Part shown: piece after piece, positions 59,953-64,000 of the stretch | Numbering within the stretch: the stretch's first letter is position 1 | Layout of the letters: the number at the start of each line of letters is the position of its first letter | Source: Selaginella moellendorffii | Taxonomy: Eukaryota > Streptophyta > Lycopodiopsida > Selaginellales > Selaginellaceae | Direction: 5' to 3' | Length of the DNA stretch: 64,000 nt | NCBI RefSeq assembly: GCF_000143415.4 | Contig: NW_003314269.1 | Coordinates: 1,220,623 to 1,284,622, forward strand | Notes under the pieces: generated by a model | Databases searched by the model: none | Told to the model about the DNA's origin: nothing | What the model saw: only the letters and a program-made list of their open reading frames with translations | Made by a program: the position numbers and the translations under genes

Positions 59953-61556
59953 GTGGAGTATTCACGGACAAAGGTATCCACCGTGGGATTGCGGTACGGG
60001 TGGATGACTAATTGCCACAAGAAGACAGTGAAGGACAAGATGCCGATGCCACATGTGGATGATATCCTAGACAAGCTTGGTGAAGCACGAGTGTTTACCA
60101 AGATTGATCTGAGGAGTGGATATCATCAGATTGCAATGGATGATGCATCTATCTCCAAGACAGCATTCAACACAAGCTTCGGACATTTTGAGTTTACCGT
60201 TATGCCGTTTGGTTTGACGAATGCACCGGCCACATTTACTCGGTTGATGATGGAGGTATTTGGGCGTTATCTTCATGAGTTTGTGGAGATTTTCTTGGAC
60301 GATATTCTTGTTTTTAGCAAGAATATAGAGGAGCATAGGGTGCATTTGCGCAAGGTTCTTTTGTTACTTCGAGACAGCAAACTTTATGCGAAGAAGAGCA
60401 AATGTGAATTTGCAAAGTCGGAGGTGGAATATCTAGGCCATATTGTGACATCTAAGGGTGTCAAGACGGATCCAAGGAAGGTGGCTGTGGTGGAAAACTG
60501 GCCTACACCGACTACAGTGGCCGAGTTGCGCAGTTTTCTTGGTATGGCTAGTTACTACCGGCGTTTCCAGCATAAGTTTGCAGAGGTGGCTATTCCATTG
60601 ACGCGGTTGTTACGCAAGAATGTGCCATTCGAGTGGAAGACGCCACAAGAGGAGAGTTTTGTGGCGCTGAAACGATTGTTGATCGAGGCTCCAGTGCTTC
60701 GCATTGCTGATCCATCGAAACCTTACGAGGTGACATGCGATGCGAGTGGTTATGCACTGGGAGGAGTTCTCATGCAAGAGGGACAACCTATTGCATATGA
60801 GAGTCGAACTTTGAATTCCGCGGAGCAACGCTATTCCACATATGAGCAAGAGTTACTCTCTATTGTTCATACTTTGCGGACGTGGCGGCACTATCTTTAT
60901 GGTGCAGTGTTCTTGGTGTTGACAGATCACAAACCACTTGTGTATCTTTTCACACAGAAGGAGTTGAACACTAGGCAAGCTTGTTGGATGGTCAAACTCA
61001 TGGAGTTTGGGGAGTTTCCTATTGAGCATCGTCCGGGAAAATCAAATGTGGTGGCAGATGCTTTATCTCGTGTTCGTCATGTGACGATGTTACAAACACG
61101 ATTTTGTCATCATTTGAGTAAGGTGGTCAGCGAGTTTGGGCAGTTGGTTGAGCATGCTCAAGCTCAGGATGCTGAGGTGGCCTCTTTGCGAGACCAGATG
61201 GAAGCTCCTTTCTCATTGGTGGATGGGATTCTCTACTACAATGGCCGTGTCTATTTGCCACGGGTGGATGCGTTAATTACTCAAGTTTTATTCCACTATC
61301 ATAATCGTCCAGAAGCCGGTCATTTTGGGGGGAAGAAGACGTATGAGTTGATTAAGCGCAACTTTTATTGGAGGAATATGAAGGCTGATATCCTCAAGTA
61401 TTGTAAATCATGCGAGCTTTGTCAGCGGGTTAAGGTGCCACGGGAGAAGCCGGGGGGACTTTTGCAACCTTTACCTATTCCTCAGAGCCGTTGGTGTAGT
61501 ATCTCTATGGACTTCATCACTTGTTTGCCACGAACACAGAGGCTCTCTGATACCAA
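59953..61556 (+). mobile_element. Ty3/gypsy retrotransposon pol fragment, forward copy
   Basis: Open from 59953 to 61599. Reverse transcriptase motifs: FTKIDLRSGYHQI, VMPFGLTNAPATF and the FLDDILVFSK active site. RNase H: TCDASGYALGGVL and LVLTDHKPLVYL. Then the integrase HHCC zinc finger (HNRPEAGHF ... CKSCELCQRVK). Homology ends at CLPRTQR (61543), before the catalytic D-D-E part. From there the DNA is the primer-binding site and LTR of the reverse copy, so the last 18 codons of the frame are not pol. The N-terminal RT part (before about 60010) is damaged. The segment 60302-61543 is a perfect-length inverted repeat of 62759-64000. Confidence 0.92.
61540..61556 (-). other. Primer-binding site (tRNA-Met type)
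   Basis: On the reverse strand the sequence just inside the LTR end is TTGGTATCAGAGAGCC, the standard complement to the 3' end of initiator tRNA-Met used by plant gypsy elements. Confidence 0.8.
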
Positions 61557-61797
61557 TGTTATGATCCGGCACAAAAAGACAAAGATCTCGTTGCCCTAGA
61601 CTATGCTACACCACCTCTTGAGGTTCCTCACCACCCAACCACCCCCGAGCTACCTCAAAAGCTCCACTGCGCCACCGCGCCGCCGCTCCACTGTGAGCCC
61701 TAGGGTAGGTTAAGTCCCTTACCCTAACATGCCTTAATATACCCTTGAGCCTCCCTTTGACTGACGTTGACCACGTAGTCAAAGCTGGCGCCTAACA
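61557..61797 (-). repeat. Retrotransposon long terminal repeat
   Basis: 241 bp with TGTTA at one end and TAACA at the other, the standard inverted ends. On the reverse strand it is preceded by a polypurine tract and followed by the primer-binding site. It is the only LTR copy in the window that I can see. Confidence 0.8.
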
Positions 61798-61815
61798 ATT
61801 CTTCCCCCCCAACAA
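61798..61815 (-). other. Polypurine tract of the gypsy element
   Basis: Reverse strand reads GGGGGGGAAGAAT directly before the TGTTAGG of the LTR, the normal site of plus-strand priming. Confidence 0.75.
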
Positions 61816-61871
61816 AGTCCTTGTCCCAAGGACGAATTGTACCGGTGATCACCCTTTCTGGGGAATTCTGC

Positions 61872-64000
61872 TCAAGCTCCTGGTCCATCTTCCACAGTCG
61901 TATACATCAAGGAGGCATTGGGCCCGTCACTCCGAGATAGTACACCTTTCAACTGGCTGACATAAAATACTGGATGAATTTTCACCCCAGCTGGCAGCCG
62001 CACCCGATAAGCCGCTTTACCAATGCGCTCCAGCACTTCATATGGACCAGCATATCGATGGGAGAGTTTATCACTCTTCCCTATCCGTAAAGGCACCAAG
62101 GTGTTTCGCCGCTCACTTGACGGAAAGATCACTCGCACGAAGACGAGATCACCCACCTTATATTCCCGGAATTGGCGATGCTCATTAGCAAACTTCTCCG
62201 CTCTATCCTGAGCTGCTTGCAAATTCCGTTTGCATACCACCAGAATCTCATCAAGTTCTGTGGCCAGATCAGTTGCCTCGGAATCAAGCTTTTCTTGAAC
62301 GTCCTTACTCAAATGCAATCCCAACTCCACCGCTGTTCGAGGATGCCTTCCAAACATCGCAAAGTAAGGACTTAGCTTGGTTCCACTGTGTTGGCTATTG
62401 TTGTAAGCAAATTGCACCAACGGAAGATATAGATCCCACTGTCCTTGCCTTTGACCAATGCTACAACGTAGCATATCCTCCACCACCTGATTCACACGCT
62501 CAGTTTGCCCATCCGTCTGAGGATGATCTCCACTCGAGAGTTTCAAAGTCACTTGCATAGCCTTTGCAAAACTTTTCCAAAATCCACTGGTGAACTTTGA
62601 ATCTCGATCACTAATGATGTCCTCCGGCAAACCAAAATCAGGAAAAACCTTCTCCAAGTAAACCGCAGCCAAGTCTGAGGCAGTGACAGTCTTCCGAAGA
62701 GCCAACAACCGCACATACTTCGTCAACCGATCTACTATGACCCATACTTGCTCCTTTTGCCTCTGTGTTCGTGGCAAACAAGTGATGAAGTCCATAGAGA
62801 TACTACACCAACAGCTCGGAGGAATAGGTAAAGGTTGCAAAAGTCCCCCCGGCTTCTCCCGTGGCACCTTAACCCGCTGACAAAGCTCGCATGATTTACA
62901 ATACTTGAGGATATCAGCCTTCATATTCCTCCAATAAAAGTTGCGCTTAATCAACTCATACGTCTTCTTCCCCCCAAAATGACCGGCCTCTGGACGATCA
63001 TGATAGTGGAATAAAACTTGAGTAATTAACGCATCCACCCGTGGCAAATAGACACGGCCATTGTAGTAGAAAATCCCATCCACCAATGAGAAAGGAGCTT
63101 CCATCTGGTCTCGCAAAGAGGCCACCTCAGCATCCTGAGCCTGAGCATGCTCAACCAACTGCCCAAACTCGCTGACCACCTTACTCAAATGATGACAAAA
63201 TCGTGTTCGTAACATCGTCACATGACGAACACGAGATAAAGCATCTGCCACCACATTTGATTTTCCTGGACGATGCTCAATAGGAAACTCCCCAAACTCC
63301 ATGAGTTTGACCATCCAACGAGCTTGCCTAGTGTTCAACTCCTTCTGTGTGAAAAGATACACAAGTGGTTTGTGATCTGTCAACACCACGAACACTGCAC
63401 CATAAAGATAGTGCCGCCACGTCCGCAAAGCATGAACAATAGAGAGTAACTCTTGCTCATATGTGGAATAGCGTTGCTCCGCGGAATTCAAAGTTCGACT
63501 CTCATATGCAATAGGTTGTCCCTCTTGCATGAGAACTCCTCCCAGTGCATAACCACTCGCATCGCATGTCACCTCGTAAGGTTTCGATGGATCAGCAATG
63601 CGAAGCACTGGAGCCTCGATCAACAATCGTTTCAGCGCCACAAAACTCTCCTCTTGTGGCGTCTTCCACTCGAATGGCACATTCTTGCGTAACAACCGCG
63701 TCAATGGAATAGCCACCTCTGCAAACTTATGCTGGAAACGTCGGTAGTAACTAGCCATACCAAGAAAACTGCGCAACTCGGCCACTGTAGTCGGTGTAAG
63801 CTAGTTTTCCACCACAGCCACCTTCCTTGGATCCGTCTTGACACCCTTAGATGTCACAATATGGCCTAGATATTCCACCTCCGACTTTGCAAATTCACAT
63901 TTGCTCTTCTTCGCATAAAGTTTGCTGTCTCGAAGTAACAAAAGAACCTTGCGCAAATGCACCCTATGCTCCTCCATATTCTTGCTAAAAACAAGAATAT
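61872..64000 (-). mobile_element. Ty3/gypsy retrotransposon pol, reverse copy (with nonsense codon)
   Basis: Reverse-strand pol continuing beyond the window edge. The frame from 63785 covers the end of RT, RNase H, the integrase zinc finger, the catalytic core (ISMDFITCLP, ISDRDSKFTSGFW, HPQTDGQTERVNQ) and the GPY module (PYEVLERIGKAAYRVRLP). RT upstream is in the same frame but separated by a stop at about 63801-63803: an AACTGGCC block in the forward copy is AACTAGCT here, changing Trp to TAG. The stop at 61872 may also be a frameshift, since an adjacent frame reads on to GGKNC just before the LTR. No chromodomain is clear. Identity to the forward copy is about 99% at the protein level by eye. 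Confidence 0.92.

Overview
The window is nuclear DNA of a land plant with a compact genome, most probably a lycophyte of the Selaginella type. This is inferred from dense genes, very short introns (mostly 42-95 bp), GC-rich exons, plant-only families (P-class PPR proteins, group IV CDPK, DUF630/DUF632, R2R3-MYB, plastid isoleucine-pathway threonine deaminase) and a Ty3/gypsy retroelement. I rebuilt about 23 protein-coding genes by joining exons at GT-AG (once GC-AG) borders and checking reading phase. All identities come from recognising motifs by eye; no search was run.

Layout. 1-2043: the 3' end of a GH9 endoglucanase, then a pectin methylesterase (PME). 2227-6744: a divergent pair, CDPK (-) and a TraB/GumN-like plastid protein (+). 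6937-14384: three forward genes, a plastid CNNM/CorC-like transporter, a Spartan/SprT-type DNA-protein-crosslink protease and threonine deaminase, followed at 15222-15631 by a decayed copy of the threonine deaminase 3' end. 16034-17282: an R2R3-MYB. 17283-19183: no gene seen. 19184-21894: an aspartyl aminopeptidase-like gene and an overlapping Cys-rich gene (-). 22256-26930: prefoldin 6, a MidA/NDUFAF7-type methyltransferase (-) and the splicing factor SLU7. 27187-28485: a second PME, AT-rich, with the same intron plan as the first. 28806-36766: a DUF630/DUF632 protein (-), PEX11 and a ubinuclein. 36976-46178: NOP2 (-) and three PPR genes. 46415-49915: a class I small heat-shock protein and beta-tubulin. 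50597-56568: a paladin-like triple phosphatase-domain protein and an unidentified protein (-). From about 57100 the DNA is AT-rich and transposon-derived: a mutated antisense gypsy relic, then a young gypsy element as two inverted pol copies that flank one LTR.

The genes do not form a pathway. The clearest organising theme is divergent gene pairs with short shared 5' regions (CDPK/TraB, Cys-rich/prefoldin, MidA/SLU7, DUF632/PEX11, NOP2/PPR, PPR/sHSP) and close convergent 3' ends, including two PPR genes whose stop codons overlap. I found no clearly new multi-gene system. The observations most worth a second look are an aminopeptidase that lacks the expected catalytic Glu and whose first exon overlaps another frame, the inverted single-LTR retroelement, the fresh threonine deaminase pseudogene, and several stop-free introns of length 3n that could change protein products.
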